Positions 9,303-16,500 of a stretch of 64,000 nt of DNA are shown here, piece after piece. The notes beneath the pieces were generated by a model. It made no database searches. It was not told where the DNA came from and was given only the letters and a program-made list of their open reading frames with translations. A program made the position numbers and the translations under genes. The DNA comes from Deltaproteobacteria bacterium (GTDB lineage Bacteria; Myxococcota; JACPTQ01), in contig JACPTQ010000044.1 of the NCBI GenBank assembly GCA_016192705.1, positions 1-64,000 of the forward strand, read 5' to 3'. How positions within the stretch are numbered: position 1 is the first letter of the stretch; the number at the start of each line of letters is the position of its first letter.

Positions 9303-10940
9303 ATGGCGTCGCCGCGCGCGGAACGAATAAAACAGGTTTGGCGATGCCTTCTACTTCTCGCGCTCGTCGCGGTTCTTTACGGGCGCACGCTGTCGTTCGA
9401 ATTCGCTTACGTCGACGACTCGCGCCTCGTCATCGACCGCGCGCGATTCCTGTCCGATCTGTCGAACGCGCCGAAACTTTTTCGCGAACCGTACTTCGTT
9501 CCCGCCGAGCGCCGCGGCGAGGGTTACTATCGTCCGCTCGTTTCGTTGACGTACATGCTCGACGCACAAGGCGGTCCCCTGTCGCCCGCCGCATACCACC
9601 GCACGAACGTCGCGCTTCATGCCGCCGCGTGCCTTCTCGTCTTTGCGCTCTTCTCGCTGCTCCTCGCGAATCGCAACGCGGCTCTTGCTTGCGCCGCCGT
9701 TTTCGCGGTTCACCCTGCGCTTACCGAAACCGTTGTTTGGATTCCGGGGCGAAACGACACGATCGCCGTCATCTTTATGATCCTCGCGTGGATCGCGCAT
9801 CTCGCAGCACCCAAGTCGCAATCGGCCGCGCGTCGACTTTTGCTCTGGGCCGCTTACGCAGTTTCGTTTCTGTTCGCACTCCTCTCTAAGGAGGCGGCGA
9901 TCATGCTTCCTTTACTGGTCGTGGGTCATCATTGGCTTGCCGATCGCGTCCGACCGACGTCCCGATCGCTCGCGATCCTCCTGGCCGCGTCAGCAGCGCC
10001 CATCATCATCTGGGCCACGCTCCGCGCGCAGATCGGCGCCGAGGGTTCGACCGAATCGCTCTTTCAACGCGCGGGTGTCGCCGTCGCAGAGCTCCCGTCG
10101 CTCCTTCTCTTTCTCGGCAAAGCGGTTTTCCCCTTCGACCTCGCGCCCCTCGCGCACCAGAAAGATAGCTCGTGGCTCCCGGCCCTTGCCGCGCTTCCCG
10201 TTGTTTCAATCGCATTTTATCGCGTGAACGCCGACGTCGCGCGCCGCATGGCCGCTGGATTCGCGTTTTTCTTTCTCGCGCTCGCGCCGACGCTCCCGGT
10301 CAGCGACACGCTCATCCTCGAAAACCGCCTCTATCTTCCAATGATTGGACTTCTTTACGCGGCCGCTGTACGAATCCAAGCCCTCGCCTTATCGCTTCGC
10401 GCGGTTGCGCTTCTGGCAGGTCCCGTTGTCGCTCTGTTTGGCGCCCTCGCCTTTCGCTACAGCGACGGCTTTCGAGACCGCCACGCGTTCGCCGCATCCG
10501 CCGTTCATGCGTCGCCCAACCTCGCCCTCGCGCAGATGACGCACGGCAATTCGCTTCTCGTGCACGGCAACATCGACGCCGCCGAAACGGCGTACCAGGC
10601 GACGCTCCGCCTCGACCCAAATCGCACCATCGCGCACAACAATCTCGGCGTTGTTCATCTGCGTCGCAACAACGTTCCGGCCGCCGAAGCCGAATTTCGT
10701 GTCGAGCTCGCGCGCAATCCAACCTACGCCCCCGCGCACTACAATCTTGGCCTCGCGCTCTATCGCACGGGACGTGGAGCCGAAGCCGTCACCGCGTGGC
10801 TTCGCGCCGCCGAGCTTGAGCCCGACCACGTCGACGCCGTCGGCGAACTCTGGGCTTACTTTTCGCGCACCGGCGACACGGCGCGCGCGGCCGAGTTCCG
10901 CTCGCGCCTCGAACGTCTCGGCCTCAAAGTCGTGAAGTGA
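9303..10940 (+). CDS. Polytopic membrane protein with C-terminal TPR repeats (TMTC-like)
   Basis: 545 residues with about ten hydrophobic segments. The first, LLLLALVAVLYGRTLSFEF, is followed by an acidic loop (YVDDSRLVIDRARFL), the layout of O-mannosyltransferase/TMTC-like proteins in which the first loop carries catalytic acids. From about residue 400 there are three to four TPR units (ALAQMTHGNSLLVHGNIDAA, NNLGVVHLRRNNVPAAEAEF, YNLGLALYRTGRGAEAV). A membrane glycosyltransferase with a TPR scaffold is likely, but donor and acceptor are unknown. It follows the Nudix-MBL gene by 8 bases. Confidence 0.8.
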   Translation: MASPRAERIKQVWRCLLLLALVAVLYGRTLSFEFAYVDDSRLVIDRARFLSDLSNAPKLFREPYFVPAERRGEGYYRPLVSLTYMLDAQGGPLSPAAYHRTNVALHAAACLLVFALFSLLLANRNAALACAAVFAVHPALTETVVWIPGRNDTIAVIFMILAWIAHLAAPKSQSAARRLLLWAAYAVSFLFALLSKEAAIMLPLLVVGHHWLADRVRPTSRSLAILLAASAAPIIIWATLRAQIGAEGSTESLFQRAGVAVAELPSLLLFLGKAVFPFDLAPLAHQKDSSWLPALAALPVVSIAFYRVNADVARRMAAGFAFFFLALAPTLPVSDTLILENRLYLPMIGLLYAAAVRIQALALSLRAVALLAGPVVALFGALAFRYSDGFRDRHAFAASAVHASPNLALAQMTHGNSLLVHGNIDAAETAYQATLRLDPNRTIAHNNLGVVHLRRNNVPAAEAEFRVELARNPTYAPAHYNLGLALYRTGRGAEAVTAWLRAAELEPDHVDAVGELWAYFSRTGDTARAAEFRSRLERLGLKVVK

Positions 10941-10959
10941 GGGCGAGGGCGAACGTTCC

Positions 10960-11586
10960 TTAGTCGTAATTCTCGTCGAGCCAGGTGAAAAAGGCATCCA
11001 GCAGGTCGATCATCTGATCAGAAAAACAGCTTCCCATGGACTGCGCCCCAATCGCATTTAATGCGTCGAAGAGTCCATCCGTAAGGTGCGGCTTATTCTC
11101 GACGTGACGCTCCCACGACTGTCTGAACACCTCAATCTGGTCGTGGGGCATCCAACCCCCGTGCTCTCGGCAATCAGAGATCAGCAGACGGGGAGCGTCG
11201 ACGAATCCAAAATACCGCATCTGGACGCGGCAGCGAGGGCAACGATTCGTGTTGGAGTGTAGCTCTTCAGGAGCCATTGTTACGAAGTTGATCCCGCCTC
11301 TTTGCCGCTTCCAACCCTTGAGTTGCGCGTATCGTTCAACCTCTCCATGGTCAAACCAAGTTCCGCGACACTGCAGACAGTGATCGATGACCAAGTCGTC
11401 GTTTTTTTAAGGGATCAGTTCGGCATGGCAGAGTGGGCACAAAAGAGATGATGGCTTTTGACCCGCCTGAACAGCACTCTCTCGGATCTGAGTCGCCGGA
11501 GTGATTTCCTTCTCTGAGCGTGCGCGCCGGCCCTTCGATCGACCGTCAACGACCGAACGACGTGGCCTGGAATCCTCTGTAGACAT
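10960..11586 (-). pseudogene. Double zinc-ribbon (TFIIB-type) protein gene interrupted by an in-frame TAA
   Basis: Reading the minus strand from ATG 11586 gives a 58-residue piece ending CPLCHAELIP, then TAA (11407-11409), then in the same frame KNDDLVIDHCLQCRGTWFD and a second ribbon with CPRCRVQMRYFG and DCREHGGWM. The first CxxC pair lies before the stop and its partner CLQC after it, so the stop cuts one zinc ribbon in two. Removing it restores about 208 residues with two ribbons, matching the zf-TFIIB type. A homopolymer shift does not explain it, since both halves share a frame. Real nonsense mutation, sequence error, or use of the downstream TTG start at 11394 remain possible. Function unknown. 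Confidence 0.7.
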
Positions 11587-11706
11587 CTGAGTTTCGCCCC
11601 TTAACCCTTTTTAGAGAAAACGCATGATGCCGAAGGATGTGCAGCGAGTCAACGGTCGGTTCGAACTTGTCGGTTCGAACTTCTTCCAATAGCCAAATGT
11701 CATTAA

Positions 11707-11838
11707 ATGGAAGTCGAACATCGCGAGGTCTGGGCCGTGGCACGCGAGGTCGACGTCAGAGGCGCCGAGGTCGACGTCGACGGTGCCGATATAAAGGTCG
11801 AGGGTGTCGAGGTAAAGGTCGAGGGTGTCGACGTCTGA
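11707..11838 (+). CDS. Micro-ORF made of four 7-residue repeats (21-bp tandem repeat)
   Basis: 43 codons from ATG 11707 to TGA 11836-11838. Four consecutive 21-base units (11746-11766, 11767-11787, 11788-11808, 11809-11829) encode EVDVRGA, EVDVDGA, DIKVEGV and EVKVEGV. The units differ mostly in ways that keep the pattern acidic-hydrophobic-charged-Val-x-Gly-hydrophobic, which suggests selection on protein. No convincing ribosome binding site is seen and a TAA stands directly before the ATG, so this may instead be a remnant of a longer repeat protein. 11587-11706 otherwise holds only a direct repeat of CGGTTCGAACTT. Confidence 0.35.
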   Translation: MEVEHREVWAVAREVDVRGAEVDVDGADIKVEGVEVKVEGVDV

Positions 11839-11872
11839 GCCGGCGTTGCCGCGAAAAGATTGGGTTTTTTGG

Positions 11873-12223
11873 TTAGCGGGGTGCGACGTCGGTCGTCGGA
11901 CCTGGCGCGGGCGATGCCTTTTCCCCGGCGTCGCGCGGGCCGGTCGAGAGCCAGTCGCGGATGAAATCGAACGCGCCGCGAATCTCTGCGTCCTCGCGGC
12001 CGAGTGCGGTAGCGAGCCGGTGGACGCGATAGACGTCGTTCATGAGTTCATCGCAAACCGCGAGGCGCGTTTCGCGCACAATCTCCGAAAGCTTCTCGAC
12101 GCGCGCGAGGGCTTGCGTGAGCTCAGCGTAGCGGCCGAGCCGTTTTTCGAGCGTGACCGCGTCGCACCCTTTCGCGGGCAGCCGGTCTTGATACTTGGGA
12201 AGAACCTCAATCAGCGTCTCCAC
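11873..12223 (-). CDS. Small predicted helical protein, unknown function
   Basis: 116 residues from GTG 12223; GAAGGA lies 12 bases upstream. The sequence is mostly amphipathic helix (LEKRLGRYAELTQALARVEK), with a Pro/Ala-rich C-terminal tail. No cysteines in a motif, no export signal, no membrane segment. No family recognised. It lies in the repeat-rich island and points toward the micro-ORF and zinc-ribbon remnants. Confidence 0.55.
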   Translation of the reverse strand: METLIEVLPKYQDRLPAKGCDAVTLEKRLGRYAELTQALARVEKLSEIVRETRLAVCDELMNDVYRVHRLATALGREDAEIRGAFDFIRDWLSTGPRDAGEKASPAPGPTTDVAPR

Positions 12224-12268
12224 GATCGAAACGAATCCTTCGCGCGGTCTTCGAAACGCGCGAACTTA

Positions 12269-12320
12269 TTTCGCGAGCAGTCTGCTGAGAAGCCAGTGGC
12301 TTCTCGGCGCGAGCGAAATG
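12269..12320. repeat. Palindromic element with AAGCCAGTGGCTT core, copy A
   Basis: Outer arms TTTCGC/GCGAAA and inner arms GCTGAGAAGCC/GGCTTCTCGGC surround an AGT loop, followed by ATGGCGAGGGCG. Two more copies at 23603-23656 and 35027-35080 keep the core but differ in the stems with pairing largely preserved. This is a REP-like dispersed hairpin element; no transposase of the RAYT type is in the window. Confidence 0.75.
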
Positions 12321-12348
12321 GCGAGGGCGACGGAACGGAGCCCGCAGC

Positions 12349-12462
12349 CTACAATTCGTCGGCCGCGTAGTCGCGAAGCCCGAGCTTCGTTCCGTCGAAG
12401 CGCAGGTTCTCGTCCTTTATCGCCGTTTGAAAACCGCTCTCGTGGTTTTGTTTTTCCGACAT
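12349..12462 (-). CDS. Possible 37-residue protein
   Basis: ATG 12462 has GAGGGG six bases upstream on the minus strand. The product starts MSEKQNHESGFQTAIKDENL, is hydrophilic and has no recognisable motif. The good ribosome binding site is the main support. It would be cotranscribed with the 116-residue gene that follows, separated by copy A of the palindromic element. Confidence 0.35.
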   Translation of the reverse strand: MSEKQNHESGFQTAIKDENLRFDGTKLGLRDYAADEL

Positions 12463-12563
12463 TTGATACCCCTCGTCTTTGCCGCAGAGCGCGCTCGCAA
12501 TTGAACGCGAACCGTGTGGCGAGCGGATGAAGCCATGGCTCCCTGGCGACGTCAATGGGGGAT

Positions 12564-12635
12564 GCGAAGGCGGGAGCGGGGGCGAAGGCGGGGGCGGGAG
12601 CGGGTGCGGTTGCGGAAGCGGGTGCGGAAGCGAGG
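12564..12635 (+). repeat. GCGNNN hexamer array, 12 units
   Basis: Twelve consecutive six-base units of the form GCGNNN (GCGAAG, GCGGGA, GCGGGG, GCGGGT, GCGGTT, GCGGAA and so on). Similar arrays in the same orientation occur at 13484-13537 and 13623-13688. This one lies directly upstream of the leader hairpin of the plus-strand four-helix-bundle gene. Confidence 0.85.
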
Positions 12636-12649
12636 TTGCCTGTTCGCGA

Positions 12650-12736
12650 CCTCCTTTTGCGCCCGCGTTCTCGTGGGCCCCCTTCGCGCTCCGCGCTTCG
12701 GTTGAGGGCCCACTCGAACTTGGGCTCCAAAGGAGG
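12650..12736 (+). promoter_or_regulatory. Leader hairpin that can sequester the Shine-Dalgarno site
   Basis: CCTCCTTTTGCGCCC (12650-12664) can pair with GGGCTCCAAAGGAGG (12722-12736), which contains the AAAGGAGG ribosome binding site of the gene starting at 12743. Inside it, GTGGGCCC (12673-12680) pairs perfectly with GGGCCCAC (12706-12713). The stem would hide the ribosome binding site. The facing gene has an equivalent leader with unrelated sequence. Confidence 0.7.
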
Positions 12737-12742
12737 TTCCCG

Positions 12743-13072
12743 ATGAATCGTTACTCCGTTCCCACGACGGCTTCCCTCGAACGTCTCGATTGCTATCGTG
12801 TTGCGTGTGACTTCGCGCGACTCGCGCAATCATTGCCAATCGCAAATCCAGTGCTTCGAGATCAGTTTCGTCGAGCCTCGCTGTCAGTCCTCACCAATGT
12901 CGCCGAGGGAGCGGGTCGGGTCGCGAAAGCGGACAAACGCCGATGCTATGCCATCGCGCGCGGCGAAGCGTGTGAAAGCGCGGCGTTGCTGGATTTGATG
13001 GACGACGCGCCAGCCGAGGTGGGCGCGCTGCTCAGTCGCGTCATCGCGATGCTCACGCGGCTCGTGCGATGA
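12743..13072 (+). CDS. Four-helix-bundle protein (S23 / 23S rRNA IVS type), copy 1
   Basis: 109 residues from ATG 12743, with AAAGGAGG at 12729-12736. The pattern RLDCYRVACDFARLAQSLP, then LRDQFRRASLSVLTNVAEGA, then a helix with RRCYAIARGEACESAALLD is that of the S23/IVS family, small helical proteins first seen in 23S rRNA intervening sequences and related to the Avd proteins of diversity-generating retroelements. The biochemical role is unsettled; binding of nucleic acid is assumed. No reverse transcriptase or rRNA is nearby. Its last 20 bases overlap those of the convergent copy 2. Confidence 0.85.
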   Translation: MNRYSVPTTASLERLDCYRVACDFARLAQSLPIANPVLRDQFRRASLSVLTNVAEGAGRVAKADKRRCYAIARGEACESAALLDLMDDAPAEVGALLSRVIAMLTRLVR

Positions 13073-13394
13073 GCTTCGAAAGCAGTGCGCAAACTCGATC
13101 GGCGATCGCGTCCAGCTCGGCGACCGTTGGCTCGTCGACGTATCCCCATATCGCCGCGAGCTTCAGGGCTGCGCGCGCTTCGCGACACGACCCACGAGCG
13201 ATTTCGAAGAATCGCGCTTGGTCTCGCAGCGAACTTTTCCCGTCACCCTCTGAAATATTTAGAACGATGCTCGCCGTTGCACGTCGAAGTTGATCTTCGA
13301 GTGAACGATCTTTGCGGCGCAGCGAATCGAGCACAGGACGCACGCGACTCGCGAACTGAAACGCCACGTCGTACGCGATGAACCGATGAGACAT
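13053..13394 (-). CDS. Four-helix-bundle protein (S23 / 23S rRNA IVS type), copy 2
   Basis: 113 residues from ATG 13394, preceded by GAGAGGAGG. Family pattern: YDVAFQFASRVRPVLDSLRR, LEDQLRRATASIVLNISEGD, and ARFFEIARGSCREARAALKL. It is only distantly similar to copy 1, so the pair is not a recent duplication. Being convergent with 20 shared bases at the 3' ends, the two transcripts could base-pair. Its leader is a hairpin containing its ribosome binding site. Confidence 0.85.
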   Translation of the reverse strand: MSHRFIAYDVAFQFASRVRPVLDSLRRKDRSLEDQLRRATASIVLNISEGDGKSSLRDQARFFEIARGSCREARAALKLAAIWGYVDEPTVAELDAIADRVCALLSKLIARAA

Positions 13395-13399
13395 GAGAA

Positions 13400-13467
13400 C
13401 CTCCTCTCGAAGCCGCTGAGCGCGGCCCCCGCAAGGAACAGGGCCCGCGAAGCGGCAAGAGAGGAGG
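13400..13467 (-). promoter_or_regulatory. Leader hairpin that can sequester the Shine-Dalgarno site
   Basis: On the minus strand CCTCCTCTC (complement of 13459-13467) pairs perfectly with GAGAGGAGG (complement of 13400-13408), the ribosome binding site of copy 2. The stem continues with GCCGCT/AGCGGC and further GC pairs. Apart from pairing with the ribosome binding site, the sequence does not resemble the leader of copy 1. Confidence 0.75.
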
Positions 13468-13483
13468 CGCGATCGGGGAGAAA

Positions 13484-13537
13484 GCGGGAGCGGATGCGGA
13501 TGCGGTTGCGGAAGCGGGTGCGGAAGCGGAAGCGGGG
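13484..13537 (+). repeat. GCGNNN hexamer array, 9 units
   Basis: Nine consecutive GCGNNN units lie just outside the leader hairpin of copy 2 and run directly into the palindromic repeat at 13542. Confidence 0.85.
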
Positions 13538-13541
13538 ATTT

Positions 13542-13609
13542 GACGCAAAGGCGCAGAGACGCCACGGGAAGTGGTCTCATTCCTTGCGTCTTTGCGCCTT
13601 GGCGTTGAA
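13542..13609. repeat. Palindromic ACGCAAAG-type repeat, copy 2
   Basis: GACGCAAAGGCGCAGAGACG at one end and CTTGCGTCTTTGCGCC near the other form an inverted repeat closely related to copy 1 at 141-216, including the shared GGGAAGTGGT. It is flanked on both sides by GCGNNN arrays. Confidence 0.8.
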
Positions 13610-13622
13610 ATCTTCTTCGGAA

Positions 13623-13688
13623 GCGGAAGCGGAAGCGGGAGCGGATGCGGAAGCGGGTGCGGGAGCGGGAGCGGACGCGGGAGCGGAC
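13623..13688 (+). repeat. GCGNNN hexamer array, 11 units
   Basis: Eleven GCGNNN units end just before the 3' end of astD. No gene is supported between 13395 and 13699; that stretch holds only the leader hairpin, two hexamer arrays and the palindromic repeat. Confidence 0.85.
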
Positions 13689-13699
13689 CCGACCGCCCC

Positions 13700-15232
13700 T
13701 CAATCTGGCTCGTACGGAGTTTTCGGCGCGGGGCCAAGGCCGGGCCACTTTTCGACATTACCAACCGGCTCTTCAAGATGCGAAACGGGGGTAACACACC
13801 AGCGAATCGCGTGGAGCCCAACGGCGCGATGATTTCCCGACGCGCCGGCGCCGCCAAACGGGAGCCGTGCATCGGCGCCAACGGTCGGCCGATTCCAGTT
13901 GATGAGTCCCGCCCGAACCTCGTTTGCGACCGCGCGATACGATTTTTCGCTCTTTGTGAACACACTCGCCACGAGCCCAAACGGCGTGTCGTTCGCGATT
14001 TCAATCGCCGCGTCGATGTTCTTCGCGCGATAAATCGCAACGTCGGGTCCAAACAACTCGTCGCTCTGGTAGGCGCTCGACCCTGAACGTGCGACGACCT
14101 CGTGAACCGACGGCGCGACGAAATTCCCCTTTGCGCGAGCGTCGAACCGGCCCCCATCGATCAGCGCGACCGCACCTTCCTTGCGTCCCAGGGCGACGCG
14201 TCCAAGAAAACGCTCCGCGATTGCTTCGGACGCGAGGGGCCCCATGAAAGTGTCGGCCGCGCGTGGATCGCCGACGCGAATGGCCTTCGCGCGTTCCATA
14301 AATCGCTTGACGAATTCGTCGGCGACTTTCCGCGTCACGACAACGCGCGACGATGCCGTGCAGCGCTGGCCGGACGTGATGTAACCGCCAATCAAACACT
14401 CGTGCACCGCGAGGTCGATGTCCGCGTCGTCGAGGACAACCGACGCATTTTTTCCGCCCATTTCGAGGACGAGCATCTTTCCTGGTTGCGTTGCGCAAAC
14501 CGCTTCGATCGCGCGACCCGTTGCGACCGACCCGGTAAAAAAGATGCCATCAACGCGGGGACTCGCGGCAAGCCGCGCGCCGATATCGCCCCCGCCCTGC
14601 ACCATGTTGAAAACGCCCTTCGGTAAATTCGCGTCGTCGATGATTTCCGCGTAGACCTGGCCGACGAGCGGCGTCACGTCGCTTGGCTTGAAGACAACGG
14701 TGTTCCCTGTGACGAGCGCTGGCACAACGAAACCGTGCGCGAGAAGCGCCGGGAAGTTAAACGGGCAGATGACGCCGATGACGCCAAGCGGTCGGTAGCG
14801 GCATCCGCCCCGCACGCCGGCCGGCACGAAATCCGCGACGTCGCGAAGCCCCGCGTCGACGACGACGTTGAGCCGTCCCGCCATCGACTCAACCTCGCGA
14901 CGCGCTTCCCAAAGGGGTTTTCCGACTTCGCGTGTGATCGCGGCCGCCAGATCCTCGCGCCGATTCACGACCGCTGCGCGCACCTTTCGGATGGCGTTGA
15001 TTCGGTCTTCAAGGGACCGCGCGGCCCACGCACGCTGGGCTTCACGGGCTGCCAGAATCGCCTCGTCGGCCGCCACGCGCGAAAATGAAAACGCGCCGAC
15101 AACATCGTCGAGGTTTGCGGGGTTTCGCTTTTCGATGGCGCCGTCTGCGTGTCGCGGCACGCGAAACTTTCCGTTGATATAGTTTCCGCGCGGGATCGCG
15201 GCACGCTTGTCGTTCAACACCGCTTGCGTCAT
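13700..15232 (-). CDS. astD: N-succinylglutamate 5-semialdehyde dehydrogenase
   Basis: Oxidises N-succinylglutamate semialdehyde to N-succinylglutamate with NAD, step 4 of the arginine succinyltransferase (AST) pathway. About 510 residues from ATG 15232 (a GTG codon lies directly before). Aldehyde dehydrogenase signatures: cofactor site FTGSVATGRAIE, catalytic Glu in LEMGGKNASVVL, catalytic Cys in SGQRCTASSRVV, and ELFGPDVAIY. The N-terminal GNYINGKF and the pairing with astA favour AstD over other aldehyde dehydrogenases. The start overlaps the astA stop (TGATG). astB, astC and astE are not in the window. Confidence 0.88.
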   Translation of the reverse strand: MTQAVLNDKRAAIPRGNYINGKFRVPRHADGAIEKRNPANLDDVVGAFSFSRVAADEAILAAREAQRAWAARSLEDRINAIRKVRAAVVNRREDLAAAITREVGKPLWEARREVESMAGRLNVVVDAGLRDVADFVPAGVRGGCRYRPLGVIGVICPFNFPALLAHGFVVPALVTGNTVVFKPSDVTPLVGQVYAEIIDDANLPKGVFNMVQGGGDIGARLAASPRVDGIFFTGSVATGRAIEAVCATQPGKMLVLEMGGKNASVVLDDADIDLAVHECLIGGYITSGQRCTASSRVVVTRKVADEFVKRFMERAKAIRVGDPRAADTFMGPLASEAIAERFLGRVALGRKEGAVALIDGGRFDARAKGNFVAPSVHEVVARSGSSAYQSDELFGPDVAIYRAKNIDAAIEIANDTPFGLVASVFTKSEKSYRAVANEVRAGLINWNRPTVGADARLPFGGAGASGNHRAVGLHAIRWCVTPVSHLEEPVGNVEKWPGLGPAPKTPYEPD

Positions 15233-16254
15233 CACTCGAGCGGGAGCACCGACACGCGCTCCGTGGGCAAAAGCGCAAGCGCATCTTTCGCCGCCTGCGG
15301 CAAGTCGACGGTCCCCATCTTGACCGTGTATGGCGCCCGCACCGCCTGGAAACGGAGTGCGCCGTTCGCTCGTTCAACCGCGACGAGGGCCTCGGGACTT
15401 CCATCGAGTGGCTCGTCGTCGCTCACCGGCAGCTTCTGGACTTTCTTAACCAGTGAAATCTCGTCGACCCGCGCTTCAAAATGCGGCCCGCCATCAAACG
15501 GGTCGATGCGGTGCGCGTATCGAAACCCGATGCGCATCAACATCCGCTCGACGCCCTTTGTTTGCTGCCCCGTTTGCCCGATCACGCGCTGCACCTTCTC
15601 CGGGAAAATGGTCGCGTGAATGCTCTGCGACGGAAAAAGCGTCCGAATGAACTCCTTATTCTCCTTCGAGAGGAAGTCGGCCTCGATGTACGACATCCCC
15701 GTAAATTTTTTTCCGAACGATTCCCAGAGGAGACTCTTGCCGTCTTTCGTGAGCGGAGGCAGCAGCTCGGCGATGACGGTGTCGCGAAACCGCCGCGGGT
15801 GCATCGCGATGAAGAGGAAACGCACAAACGAGAGCTGCCGACCGAACTGACGCGCATCACCGCGGAGCGACTTGTCGAGGACAAGACCGCCGATTTCCGT
15901 TGGGCCCTCGAAGTTGTAGCCGATGCGAAGAACCTTGTGCTTGAAGTGTCGGTCGAGCGTCGTCGAATACCGCTCGTCGTCGAGGACGTCGAAATAAACG
16001 TGCGGCGATTCGCGCGTCCCGTGCTGCGCGATGACGAGGCTCGTTCCGACAACTTTTTGGCGTTCCGTGTCTTCGAGAACGAAAAGGTACTCGCGCTTCA
16101 AAACCGGCCTGTCGCCGCGAAACGACTGGCGCGACTGTGTGAGCACCTTCTTGAGCGCGCGTTCGTCGTCGGGGAGGTTAACCGTGTCGAAATCGGCGGC
16201 GAGACGCTTAACGTCGTCGAGGTCGGACGGGAGAGCTTCGCGAATGACAAACAT
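15232..16254 (-). CDS. astA: Arginine N-succinyltransferase
   Basis: Transfers succinyl from succinyl-CoA to the alpha-amino group of arginine, the first step of the AST pathway. 340 residues from ATG 16254, with AAAAGG eight bases upstream; GTG 16260 is an alternative start. Family features: N-terminal IREALPSDLDDVKRLA, GPTEIGGLVLDKSLRG, the stretch FVRFLFIAMHPRRFRDTVIA, and GFRYAHRIDPFDGGPHFEA. It is a single-subunit GNAT-like enzyme of normal length. Only astA and astD are linked here, so the remaining steps must be encoded elsewhere or the pathway modified. Confidence 0.92.
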   Translation of the reverse strand: MFVIREALPSDLDDVKRLAADFDTVNLPDDERALKKVLTQSRQSFRGDRPVLKREYLFVLEDTERQKVVGTSLVIAQHGTRESPHVYFDVLDDERYSTTLDRHFKHKVLRIGYNFEGPTEIGGLVLDKSLRGDARQFGRQLSFVRFLFIAMHPRRFRDTVIAELLPPLTKDGKSLLWESFGKKFTGMSYIEADFLSKENKEFIRTLFPSQSIHATIFPEKVQRVIGQTGQQTKGVERMLMRIGFRYAHRIDPFDGGPHFEARVDEISLVKKVQKLPVSDDEPLDGSPEALVAVERANGALRFQAVRAPYTVKMGTVDLPQAAKDALALLPTERVSVLPLE

Positions 16255-16256
16255 GC

Positions 16257-16364
16257 TCACAGCCTTTTGAGCGCTGAATCCTCGCAGATGCGCGTTAACG
16301 AAGCAAGGGCGCCAAGAGGCGTAAATGCGAAAAAACCGAGCAAAAAAAGCAAAACAGTTGACAT
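16257..16364 (-). CDS. Possible 35-residue signal-peptide-like leader ORF before astA
   Basis: ATG 16364 has GGAG five bases upstream. The product MSTVLLFLLGFFAFTPLGAL... is very hydrophobic, then ends in a short charged tail. Its stop TGA (16259-16257) lies two bases before the astA ATG, so translation could be coupled. Part of the frame overlaps a degenerate copy (16293-16330) of the ACGCAAAG palindromic repeat, which weakens the case for a real protein. Confidence 0.3.
   Translation of the reverse strand: MSTVLLFLLGFFAFTPLGALASLTRICEDSALKRL
16293..16330. repeat. Degenerate ACGCAAAG-type repeat half
   Basis: CGTTAACGAAGCAAGGGCGC followed by CAAGAGGCGTAAATGCG resembles one arm of the palindromic repeats at 141 and 13542 with several mismatches. 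No second arm is clear. Confidence 0.35.
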
Positions 16365-16500
16365 GCGTCTCCGGTTCGTCTTAGCGTACGGCATCCGTCG
16401 GTCAATAAAAGATCGGACGAGGAAGTTTACCAAGTTTTCGCCCGCTCTCGAAGAACGGGTGAGGGTTGAAACGTTGCGGAAGTTGAAAAGGAGTCTGGCA

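Noticed and set aside
11395-11412. Programmed frameshift at CCCTTAAAAAAAC
   Set aside because: Both halves of the zinc-ribbon protein are in the same frame, so a frameshift would not join them.
12743-13394. Diversity-generating retroelement suggested by Avd-like proteins
   Set aside because: No reverse transcriptase, template repeat or variable target gene is in the window.
16358-16386. TTGACA-based promoter for the Pal-like gene
   Set aside because: The -35 is perfect but the sequence 17 bases on (TTAGCG) is a poor -10, so it is not listed as a feature.
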